Assembly (NCBI GenBank): GCA_026394025.1
Contig: JAPKZC010000428.1
Location: forward strand, 1-5,719
Source: Candidatus Solibacter sp.
GTDB lineage: Bacteria; Acidobacteriota; Terriglobia; Bryobacterales; Bryobacteraceae
Direction: 5' to 3'
DNA: 5,719 nt
Shown: positions 1 to 5,719 of the stretch, one piece after another
Layout of the letters: the number at the start of each line of letters is the position of its first letter
Position numbering within the stretch: the first letter of the stretch is position 1
Program-made: the position numbers and the translations under genes
The notes under the pieces: model-generated
The model's database searches: none
What the model was told of the DNA's origin: nothing
The model's input: only the letters and a program-made list of their open reading frames with translations

Positions 1-357
1 ATCGGCGTGATGCAGCAGCTTGTTCTGGTACATCTTTCTGTCCGCCGCGGCAAGAAGTTTCTCGGCGTCGGCTCCGTCGTTCGGGAAGGTGGCGTGGCCG
101 GCGCTGAGCGACACAATCGCCTCACCGCAAACCTCACGACCGGCCGCAATGGCCATGTCGCAGAGTTCGCGTTTTCTTCGCTCCACGGCGCCCTGAGGGA
201 AGTCGCGCAGGACCAGGACGAACTCGTCGCCTCCCATGCGGGCCACAAGGTCGCCGGTCCGGCAGGCCGCCTTCAAGCCTTGTGCCACCCGCCGGAGAAC
301 CCGGTTGCCTTCGAGATGGCCAAAGCGGTCGTTCACCTCTTTGAAGCGGTCCAGATC
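1..357 (-). pseudogene. Frame-shifted remainder of a GGDEF (diguanylate cyclase) domain, partial at window edge
   Basis: Reading the minus strand from 357 to the left edge gives 119 codons without a stop. The reading opens with DLDRFKEVNDRFGH, which is the metal- and GTP-binding start of a GGDEF domain. Next comes RTGD, an RxxD product-inhibition (I-site) motif, then MGGDEF with GGDEF at 220-234, and finally AADRKMYQNK, typical of the domain's end. GGDEF domains make c-di-GMP from two GTP. No plausible start codon or ribosome site precedes it. It continues the protein encoded at 333-2348, which enters GGDEF with DELTGLPN and then shifts frame. The helix and first core strand normally found between DELTGLPN and DxDxFK are missing, so the domain is probably inactive even though its signature is intact. 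A sequencing or assembly deletion could look the same. The gene's true end lies beyond the window. Confidence 0.8.
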
Positions 358-2348
358 CACTGCAGGTGGATGAACAGCGGGCGGACGTTCGGCAGACCGG
401 TGAGTTCGTCCGTCGCGGCCGACTTTTGGGCCGCCTCGTACACCCGTGCATTTTCGATCGTCAGGCAAACCTTGGAGCTGATGGCCTCCACGATCCGCAA
501 ATGATCTGGCGTAAAGCCATTGCGCTGGGAGTGATAGAGGGTGAGTGTGCCCACCACTCCGGAAGGCCCTTCCAACGGCACGGCCAGAGCCGAACGCAGT
601 TGAGCACCCTTCTGCGGATCGTAGCCACATCCGGGATCCAACGCCCCCTCCCCATTGACGATGGGCCTGCCGTTGCTGGCCACCCACCCGGAGACCCCCT
701 GGCCCAACTCAATCTCGACTCGGGCGATTCCCGGTGCTCCCTCGCCATCAAAGTAGTAGGGAATCAGTTTGTCTTCGCGGAGCAGCCGGATTGCCATGGC
801 GTCGTGCGGGATCAGCTTGCGCAGCCGGGTGGCCAGCAGCGACAGCGTGTCCTCCACGCTCAACGAGTTGCCCAGGTCGCGAGTGATCTCGTGCAACATC
901 TGGAACTCCTGCCGCGCCCCGGCGATCAACAGGATGAAGTCCATCGGCATGTCCCTGCGCGGATCCTCGCTACCCGTGGTATCCAGGCCCGCCGCCGGCG
1001 CCGCCCCGGCTGCCGTGCGCACCTCGGCGGTGAACTCCTCGATTTCTAGAGAGGCCGTCTTGGCCGCTTGCTCCCATTCCACGTAGTGTCGCGCCAGCAT
1101 CTCCACCACCTTCGGGTCGTAGCTCCTCCCCGCCTCCTTCACGATGAGCTCAATCGCCTTGCCCGTCTCCATCGCGGCACGGTACGGACGATCCGAAGTC
1201 ATCGCGTCAAAGCAATCGACTACCGACAGTATGCGTGCGCCCATCGGGATCTGCTCCCCGGCCAAGCCGTCTGGGTAACCGCTGCCGTCCCATTTCTCAT
1301 GATGCGCCCTCACAATGGGTACCACGGGGTAGGGAAAGTTCACACACTCCAGAATCTTCGCCCCCACCGACGGGTGAATTTTCATCTTTTCAAACTCCGC
1401 TGCCGTCAGCCGGCCGGGTTTGGAGATGATGTACTCCGGCACGGCCAGCTTGCCGATGTCGTGCAGCAGCGATGCCGGCTTGAGCGCCTCGATCTCGGCA
1501 TCGCCGATCCCCAGTTCCTGCGCGATCTTTAACGAGTAGACCTGTACGCGGCAAAGGTGTTTGTGCGTGGTTGCATCCTTGGCATCGATGGCCAGCGCCA
1601 GTGCCTTGATGGTACGCAGATGCAGATCGGCGACTTCGGTGACGTGCTGTTTCTCGTCCTGCAGGCGGCGCAGATACACGCGATAAGAACGGTCGAGCAG
1701 ATAAATTCCGGGGAAAACCAGGACGGCGTATTGCCAGCCGAACTGGGAGTTGCAGACATGTATCACGCCCGTCAAAGCGGCGCCGAAAATGTACTGTGGC
1801 GCCGTCCAGAAGAAGTTGTCCCGCCAAACCTGGTGGAGTTTCTTCTTTTCCGTCAGCGCAATGATCTCCGCGACTACCAGGGTGTTGGACAGGAAATAAC
1901 TGAGCGAGGCGCAAAACAGCAACACCGGCATGCTGCCGTCTAAGTGGCGGAGCAGGGAGGAATGGTAAACGCGGGCGCAGAGCACACCGCAGAATGCCGC
2001 GTTTCCCAGGTTGAAGGCGAGTTGGACCGGTTTCGGCCGGGTCTTGGGCGCCAGCAAACACTGCGACAACGCGGCCACACAACTGATGATCAGCGTGTGA
2101 GCCACTCCCAGCTCCACTGCGCCCAGCAGAACGAAGATGAAGTTCACCGACAGGGTTCCGTTCACTCCCGGCAACTTCACCTTGAGCCGCGACGACAGGG
2201 CCGCCATTACCAGGTAGATAACGAACTCAAAGGTCTGCTCGGGCCGCCACGTCGCCTGAACCAGGGTGACGGCGCCGGTCGAAAATCCGCTAAAGCATAC
2301 CAGCGTGATGAAGAACCGTGCGGCCCTCGGCATAGTCTTACTTGGCAT
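333..2348 (-). CDS. Membrane-anchored HD-GYP phosphodiesterase with GAF domain, truncated by frameshift in its GGDEF domain
   Basis: The product (671 residues as read) is a predicted c-di-GMP phosphodiesterase. Residues 10-220 are hydrophobic with about six membrane segments (about 10-31, 41-52, 68-97, 108-127, 138-165, 180-218), forming an unnamed sensor or anchor region. Residues 245-430 are HD-GYP: H264, LLHDIGK with H296/D297, H325, HHE at 349-351, GSGYP at 355-359 and DCFDAMTSDRPYR at 378-390, so all expected metal and substrate motifs are present. A linker of about 30 residues, partly rich in Ala and Pro, leads to a GAF domain (about 485-637). The GGDEF domain starts at DELTGLPN (647-654) but the frame is lost after residue 663, adding WIWTASKR and a stop. 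The original protein was presumably bifunctional; the product as read would be phosphodiesterase only. The ATG at 2348 has no clear Shine-Dalgarno; Met6 (2333) is an alternative start with only weak AAG-type pairing. It lies 51 bp downstream of the protease gene and may be co-transcribed with it. Confidence 0.85.
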   Translation of the reverse strand: MPSKTMPRAARFFITLVCFSGFSTGAVTLVQATWRPEQTFEFVIYLVMAALSSRLKVKLPGVNGTLSVNFIFVLLGAVELGVAHTLIISCVAALSQCLLAPKTRPKPVQLAFNLGNAAFCGVLCARVYHSSLLRHLDGSMPVLLFCASLSYFLSNTLVVAEIIALTEKKKLHQVWRDNFFWTAPQYIFGAALTGVIHVCNSQFGWQYAVLVFPGIYLLDRSYRVYLRRLQDEKQHVTEVADLHLRTIKALALAIDAKDATTHKHLCRVQVYSLKIAQELGIGDAEIEALKPASLLHDIGKLAVPEYIISKPGRLTAAEFEKMKIHPSVGAKILECVNFPYPVVPIVRAHHEKWDGSGYPDGLAGEQIPMGARILSVVDCFDAMTSDRPYRAAMETGKAIELIVKEAGRSYDPKVVEMLARHYVEWEQAAKTASLEIEEFTAEVRTAAGAAPAAGLDTTGSEDPRRDMPMDFILLIAGARQEFQMLHEITRDLGNSLSVEDTLSLLATRLRKLIPHDAMAIRLLREDKLIPYYFDGEGAPGIARVEIELGQGVSGWVASNGRPIVNGEGALDPGCGYDPQKGAQLRSALAVPLEGPSGVVGTLTLYHSQRNGFTPDHLRIVEAISSKVCLTIENARVYEAAQKSAATDELTGLPNVRPLFIHLQWIWTASKR
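355..366 (-). other. Frameshift/deletion junction inside the GGDEF domain
   Basis: The upstream frame reads LFIHLQ, ending at 360, and the downstream frame reads VDLDRFKEV from 360. Family members usually have about 15-20 residues between these two elements; here there is essentially none. The phase change means the missing length is 1 modulo 3 bases. The junction falls at a CTGCAG hexamer (360-365), which could be coincidence. This is a direct reading of the sequence combined with known GGDEF spacing; whether the lesion is real or an assembly fault cannot be told here. Confidence 0.75.
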
Positions 2349-2357
2349 ATCGGTTGC

Positions 2358-2383
2358 CGGCGGCGTTTTCCTTAACGCCGCCG
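2358..2383 (-). promoter_or_regulatory. Perfect 10-bp inverted repeat between protease and HD-GYP genes
   Basis: The minus strand reads CGGCGGCGTT, loop AAGGAA, AACGCCGCCG, a perfect 10-bp GC-rich stem with a 6-base loop in the 51-bp gap between the protease stop (2400) and the ATG at 2348. No U-tract follows on the minus strand, so it is not a standard intrinsic terminator for the protease. It could be a weak terminator, an mRNA-stabilising 3' hairpin or a leader structure of the HD-GYP gene. On the plus strand the stem is followed by CCTTTTA, so it would suit termination of antisense transcripts better. The loop resembles a Shine-Dalgarno but lies about 19 bases from the ATG, too far to be the normal site. 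Confidence 0.45.
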
Positions 2384-2399
2384 CCTTTTAGACCGTACT

Positions 2400-4130
2400 C
2401 TATTTGTCCCCGTAGATGGCGATGTTGATGGTCTCTGGTGAGGAGATCGCCGTGGACGCGGTGAGCGATGAGCTGCCCGTTTTGCTGGCGGATGTGCTGG
2501 AACCCCATACCGCGGTGGAACCCCAAACGGCGGTGAATCCCTGCGTGGTGCTGCTCCCCCAGACCGCTGTACTGCCCCACACCGCCGTGCTCCCCCACAC
2601 TGCTGTGCTTCCCCAGACCGCTGTGCTCCCCCACACCGCTGTGCTCCCCCACACCGCCGTACTGCCAAATACCAGGTACACGTTTCCGCTCTTCGCGTCG
2701 TAGCGCACTGTAGGCGATAGCGCGGCCTTCTTCGCCGCGTCCGTGTTGGTCAGAGCCGCCCAGATGTCCAGGTACCCCGCCCCGATGGTGAACAGGTCGT
2801 ATTGGCTGCTGAACATCTGTCCGGTGACGGGATCCGTCGCCGTGCTGTTCGAAGGAAAGCTCTTGGTTGCCGTCTTCATGAGCCGCGCCTTCACCGTGTC
2901 CGGATTCAGCGAACCGTCCTTCTGTAGCAGCAGGGCCACCGCGCCACTGGCCACCGCCGTCGCCATGCTAGTCCCGCTGAGCTTGTAGTAGCTGGGCGAG
3001 GCGAAGGCAAAGGACGTGTTCACATAGTCGGACACCGGTATCACGTTGTCCGGGTAAGTGGTGGCGAATCGGCCGAAGTTGGCCAGCAGCGATCCCAGGC
3101 GGTTGCCGGGCGCCACCAAGTCGGGTTTCACCACGTGGTCGATCATGCTCGGCCCCTTGGAACTGTAGCTGGTGACCAGGTCGTCCGTGCGCGCCGCGGT
3201 CCCCATGGTGCGCATCGCCCCCACCGTGATCACATACGGGTCGTTGCCCGGCGAGGCGATCATACCGTACCCGCTGGTGCCGAAGGTGTTGTTGCGGCCC
3301 TCGTTGCCGGCCGCTACCACCACCACGATACCCGCCTTCCAGGCCGCTTCCACCGCCTGGCACAGCGGATCGGTGGTGTAGCTCTCAAAGACCGGCCTGC
3401 CCAGCGAAAGGTTGATCACGCGGATGTTGTAGGTCGCTTTCAAAGCAATCGCGCGTTGCAGCGCCGCGATCACGGCGCTGTCGGTTCCCTGGCCGCTCTT
3501 GTCCAGCACCCGCAAGTTGATCAAACTGACCGCCGGGGCCACCCCTTTGAGCGTGGCGCTGAAGAATGTTCCCGTGGAACTGGCCCCATTGCCGCCGATC
3601 AAGCCTGCCACGTGCGTGCCATGCCCGTACGGATCCGCCGTAGAGGTATCGCCCGCCACGAAGGACTGCGCGTAGACAACCCGCGAGCTTTGGCCCGATC
3701 GCAGATCGAAGTGCGCGGCGTCGATCCCGCTGTCAATCACCGCCACACCGACGCCTTTGCCATCCCACCCGTATTGCCACGCGATCTGGCCGTTGATGGC
3801 CGGAGGTGCGTACTCGTACGCGCTGGCGCCGACCGGCCGGTCGGCCGAGAGGTAGGCCACGTCCGGGTCGTCCGCCAGTTGCTCGATGGCGGCGGCGGGC
3901 AGGGAGTACAGCGCACCATTCACTGCATCGAGGTCGCCTTTGTGGTTGCCGCCCCGGTCTTTGACCTTCTTATGCTGCTTTTCGCCAGGCGCGCCGTTGA
4001 ATTGAACGATCACGTCAACCGTGGAGTTGGGATCTCGATCCTGCAAGTCTCGCGCGATCTTGGAGGACGCGGCAGAGGCCTGGCTCCAGGTCATGAGAAC
4101 AAGAAATGAGAGGGTCAGTGTCGATTTCAT
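2400..4130 (-). CDS. Secreted subtilisin-family (S8) serine protease with TAVWGS repeat tail
   Basis: The 576-residue product is predicted to be exported and to hydrolyse peptide bonds outside the cytoplasm. Residues 1-20 are a signal peptide (MKST, hydrophobic core, ASA cleavage site). Residues 37-100 resemble an I9 propeptide/inhibitor (VDVIVQF to PDVAYLSADRPV). The S8 domain covers about 110-460 with D133 in VIDSGID, H170 in GHGTHVAG, oxyanion N276 in AAGNEG and S388 in GTSMA, closest in style to bacterial AprX-like subtilases. After S388 the sequence is MATAVASG, so the usual proline of GTSMAxP is alanine. A GAGYLDIWAAL linker leads to eight VWG hexads (about 489-544), a Ser/Thr-rich stretch and the end IAIYGDK. 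The start is ATG at 4130, with GAGGA eight bases upstream and the signal peptide directly after it; a TTG at 4151 in the same frame is less likely. Its upstream neighbour is a paralogue 28 bp away. Confidence 0.93.
   Translation of the reverse strand: MKSTLTLSFLVLMTWSQASAASSKIARDLQDRDPNSTVDVIVQFNGAPGEKQHKKVKDRGGNHKGDLDAVNGALYSLPAAAIEQLADDPDVAYLSADRPVGASAYEYAPPAINGQIAWQYGWDGKGVGVAVIDSGIDAAHFDLRSGQSSRVVYAQSFVAGDTSTADPYGHGTHVAGLIGGNGASSTGTFFSATLKGVAPAVSLINLRVLDKSGQGTDSAVIAALQRAIALKATYNIRVINLSLGRPVFESYTTDPLCQAVEAAWKAGIVVVVAAGNEGRNNTFGTSGYGMIASPGNDPYVITVGAMRTMGTAARTDDLVTSYSSKGPSMIDHVVKPDLVAPGNRLGSLLANFGRFATTYPDNVIPVSDYVNTSFAFASPSYYKLSGTSMATAVASGAVALLLQKDGSLNPDTVKARLMKTATKSFPSNSTATDPVTGQMFSSQYDLFTIGAGYLDIWAALTNTDAAKKAALSPTVRYDAKSGNVYLVFGSTAVWGSTAVWGSTAVWGSTAVWGSTAVWGSTAVWGSSTTQGFTAVWGSTAVWGSSTSASKTGSSSLTASTAISSPETINIAIYGDK
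2499..2663 (-). repeat. Tandem 18-bp repeats encoding TAVWGS hexapeptides
   Basis: Six consecutive 18-bp units (2556-2663) encode STAVWG with few base differences, mostly at third positions (for example GTG/GTC and GGG/GGA/GGC). After an interrupting hexad, STTQGF (2535-2552), two further units encode TAVWGS (2499-2534). These use GGT TCC for Gly-Ser, where the first six use mainly GGG AGC, so the two blocks have separate duplication histories. The unit keeps the reading frame, so copy number can change by slippage without disrupting the gene. The array forms the C-terminal part of the protease after its catalytic domain. Confidence 0.95.
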
Positions 4131-4138
4131 GGGAGTAT

Positions 4139-4143
4139 TCCTC
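4139..4143 (-). promoter_or_regulatory. Shine-Dalgarno site that fixes the protease start at 4130
   Basis: The minus strand reads GAGGA followed by eight bases (ATACTCCC) and ATG at 4130. This near-ideal spacing supports initiation at 4130 rather than at the TTG at 4151, which lies upstream of the site and would add seven residues ahead of the signal peptide. The site sits in the 28-bp gap after the upstream protease stop, an arrangement compatible with an operon. Confidence 0.8.
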
Positions 4144-4158
4144 GTCGTCAAGATCTGC

Positions 4159-5719
4159 CTATTTATCGCCTTTGATGCCGATGGTGTCGCCCCACACGAC
4201 GTTGTCGCCCCACACCACGTTGTCGCCCCAGACCACGTTGAAGCCGGCCACCGTCGAGTCGCCCCACACTACGTTGCTGACCAACACGACAGTGTCGCCC
4301 CACACCACGTTGTCGCCCCACACGACGTTGTCTCCCCACACCACGTTGTCGCCCCACACCACGTTCAAACCGTTGACCAGTTTCACCTTCTTCGTGAGCG
4401 CATCATAGACCACGGTAGGCGAGAGCGCCGATTTTCCGGCGGGCAGGGTGTCGCTGTTGTTCAACGCGGCCCACACATCCAGATAGCCGGCGCCGACGGT
4501 GAACAGGTCGTAGTAGCTGGTATAGATCGCACCCGTGACGGGGTCTGTGGCGATGCTGGAGGTGGGGAAGGTCTTGTAGGCGGTCTTCATCAGCCGTGCC
4601 TTGACCAGGTCCGGCGTCAGATTCGGATTCTGCTGCAACAGCAGCGCCGCCGCTCCGCTGACCATGGGCGCCGCCATGCTGGTGCCACTCAGCCTGATGT
4701 AGGAACTGGAGTACCCGGTGTAGGACGTGGATTTGTAGTACTGCAACGGAACCTGAATTTCAGGATGAAGCGTTTCGAGCGTGCTCGACCCGGAGGTGGG
4801 TCCGGCGATTTGATTGCCGGGCGCGACGAGGTCGGGTTTCACTACGTGGTCTAAGAGCGTAGGTCCCTTGGAGCTGTAGCTGGCGACGAAGTCGTCGCCG
4901 CGCGAGGCAGTCGCCATCGTCTTCATGGCGCCTACGGTGATGGCATAGGGGTCGTTGCCGGGCGAGGAGATGGTGCCGTACCCGCTGGTGCCTTGCGAGT
5001 TGTTGCGGCCCTCGTTGCCCGCCGCCACCACCACCACGATGCCAGCCTTCCAGGCCGCTTCCACCGCCTGGCACAGCGGGTCGGTCTGGTAGCTCTCCTG
5101 AACCGGCCGGCCCAGGGAGAGGTTGATGACGCGAATATTGTACTGTGCCTTGAGCGCGATCGCCTGGTCGATGGCGGCAATCACGGCGCTGTCGGTCCCG
5201 GCGCCGCTATCGTCCAGCACCCGCAGGTTGATGAGATTCGCGCTTGGCGCGATGCCGCGGAACGTCTTGAAGTAATACGATCCGGTAGACGACGTCCCAT
5301 TCCCCGCGGCGATCCCGGCTACGTGGGTACCATGCCCGAAGCCGTCGCTGGTGCTGGTGGAGCCGGCGACAAAGCTCTGGCTGTACACGATGCGGGAAGT
5401 CGAGCCGGATTTGAGGTCCGTCACGTTGTTAATGCCACTGTCGATCACGGCGACACCTATACCGGTGCCGTTCCATCCGTAGGAGTACGCGATGCCGGCG
5501 TTCACAGCCGCAGGGGCATAGTCCAGGCTGCCCTTGACCACGCGGTCCGGCGACATGAAGGTAATGTTGGGATTGTTTGCGAGCGACTCGAGTTTTCCGA
5601 CAGGCAAGGGCATCAGGACGGCATTGATCCCATGAAAGATCTTCTTCATCTGGCCATACGGCCCGAGTTGTTTCAGGTCGTCCTTGGTCGGGGGAGTCTT
5701 GAACTGCACGATCACATCG
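4159..5719 (-). CDS. Subtilisin-family (S8) serine protease with NVVWGD repeat tail, N-terminus cut by window edge
   Basis: The reading frame is open to the right edge, and its first full codons read DVIVQF, matching the propeptide DVIVQF at residues 39-44 of the neighbouring paralogue. About 40 N-terminal residues, presumably including a signal peptide, therefore lie outside the window, and the GTG at 5715 is an internal Val codon, not a start. Numbering that Val as 1: I9-like propeptide to about 62, catalytic D92 (VIDSGIN), H128 (GHGTHVAG), oxyanion N234 (AAGNEG), S346 (GTSMAAPMVSG, canonical proline kept), linker GAGYLDVWAAL, ten hexads at 451-510, and the end IGIKGDK. The enzyme is probably an extracellular peptidase. 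The catalytic core is about 84% identical to the downstream protease over 129 residues, while propeptide and repeats differ much more, pointing to an old tandem duplication with a constrained or converted core. It is likely transcribed with its neighbour. Confidence 0.93.
   Translation of the reverse strand, partial: DVIVQFKTPPTKDDLKQLGPYGQMKKIFHGINAVLMPLPVGKLESLANNPNITFMSPDRVVKGSLDYAPAAVNAGIAYSYGWNGTGIGVAVIDSGINNVTDLKSGSTSRIVYSQSFVAGSTSTSDGFGHGTHVAGIAAGNGTSSTGSYYFKTFRGIAPSANLINLRVLDDSGAGTDSAVIAAIDQAIALKAQYNIRVINLSLGRPVQESYQTDPLCQAVEAAWKAGIVVVVAAGNEGRNNSQGTSGYGTISSPGNDPYAITVGAMKTMATASRGDDFVASYSSKGPTLLDHVVKPDLVAPGNQIAGPTSGSSTLETLHPEIQVPLQYYKSTSYTGYSSSYIRLSGTSMAAPMVSGAAALLLQQNPNLTPDLVKARLMKTAYKTFPTSSIATDPVTGAIYTSYYDLFTVGAGYLDVWAALNNSDTLPAGKSALSPTVVYDALTKKVKLVNGLNVVWGDNVVWGDNVVWGDNVVWGDTVVLVSNVVWGDSTVAGFNVVWGDNVVWGDNVVWGDTIGIKGDK
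4186..4365 (-). repeat. Tandem 18-bp repeats encoding NVVWGD hexapeptides
   Basis: This 180-bp block encodes exactly ten in-register hexads: four NVVWGD, one degenerate TVVLVS, one NVVWGD, one STVAGF, then three NVVWGD. The canonical units are nearly identical DNA (AAC GTG GTG TGG GGC GAC, with a few third-base changes). TVVLVS can be derived from the canonical unit by Trp-to-Leu (TGG to TTG) and Gly-to-Val (GGC to GTC) changes plus altered ends, so it looks like a decayed unit. The array lies between the catalytic domain and the last eight residues of the protease. Confidence 0.95.

Noticed and set aside
360..365. CTGCAG (PstI site) as proof of a cloning chimera at the frameshift
   Set aside because: Both sides encode successive parts of the same GGDEF domain, so joining of unrelated fragments is unlikely; the site may be chance, though an internal loss there is not excluded.
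134..451. Minus-strand frame of 105 codons overlapping the GGDEF remainder
   Set aside because: Its translation is Arg/Pro-rich with no domain, while the neighbouring frame encodes the GGDEF motif.
2416..2703. Plus-strand reading frame with PHTAVL repeats
   Set aside because: It is the antisense image of the TAVWGS array; 18-bp repeats without stops make every frame look open.
4131..4151. TTG at 4151 as start of the downstream protease
   Set aside because: The ATG at 4130 has GAGGA at eight-base spacing and is followed at once by a good signal peptide; the TTG would precede that ribosome site and add seven residues that spoil the signal peptide.
4186..4365. Repeat block as a CRISPR array
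   Set aside because: The units are contiguous 18-bp in-frame repeats without unique spacers and encode a protein tail.
4021..4854. Long plus-strand open frames opposite the proteases, including 3135-4109
   Set aside because: They are antisense shadows of high-GC coding DNA; the minus strand encodes complete catalytic motifs, and the plus-strand translations show no recognisable domain.
5713..5715. GTG at 5715 as start of the upstream protease
   Set aside because: The codon lies inside DVIVQF, which aligns with an internal propeptide stretch of the paralogue, so the gene begins outside the window.

Overview
The window is GC-rich, tightly packed bacterial DNA with every credible gene on the minus strand. 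Read in the direction of transcription (right to left), it holds a subtilisin-family protease truncated by the right edge, a second complete subtilisin-family protease, and a large membrane-anchored HD-GYP/GAF/GGDEF c-di-GMP signalling protein. The last gene is broken by a frameshift inside its GGDEF domain and runs off the left edge. No RNA gene, insertion sequence or CRISPR array was seen. The best guess for the organism is an acidobacterium of the Solibacter/Bryobacter type. This rests on remembered similarity of the HD-GYP-GAF-GGDEF architecture and of subtilases with VWG-repeat tails in that group, and was not tested by any search.

Right half (2400-5719): the two S8 proteases are tandem paralogues separated by only 28 bp. 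Each has an I9-type propeptide, a complete Asp/His/Ser triad with its oxyanion Asn, a conserved GAGYLD-WAAL linker and a C-terminal array of six-residue VWG repeats. The downstream copy has a clear signal peptide; the upstream copy lost its N-terminus to the window edge. Their catalytic cores are about 84% identical over 129 ungapped residues by hand alignment, while propeptides and repeat sequences differ strongly. Both arrays have six hexads, then an ST-x-x-GF hexad, then more VWG hexads, and both proteins end I-x-I-x-GDK. The hexad is TAVWGS in one and NVVWGD in the other. The downstream protease also lacks the near-invariant proline four residues after the catalytic serine and has alanine there.

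Left half (1-2348): 51 bp after the second protease, past a perfect 10-bp hairpin, begins a protein with about six membrane segments, an intact HD-GYP phosphodiesterase domain and a GAF domain. It enters a GGDEF domain and then changes frame near position 360. The remainder of GGDEF, including the GGDEF motif and the RxxD I-site, continues to the left edge in another frame. Roughly 15-20 residues expected between the two parts are absent, so this looks like a small out-of-frame deletion rather than a one-base error.

The close spacing and common direction suggest co-transcription of two exported proteases with a c-di-GMP enzyme, but no promoter is visible in the window. The most interesting signals are the paired hexad arrays, the active-site proline replacement and the disrupted cyclase.
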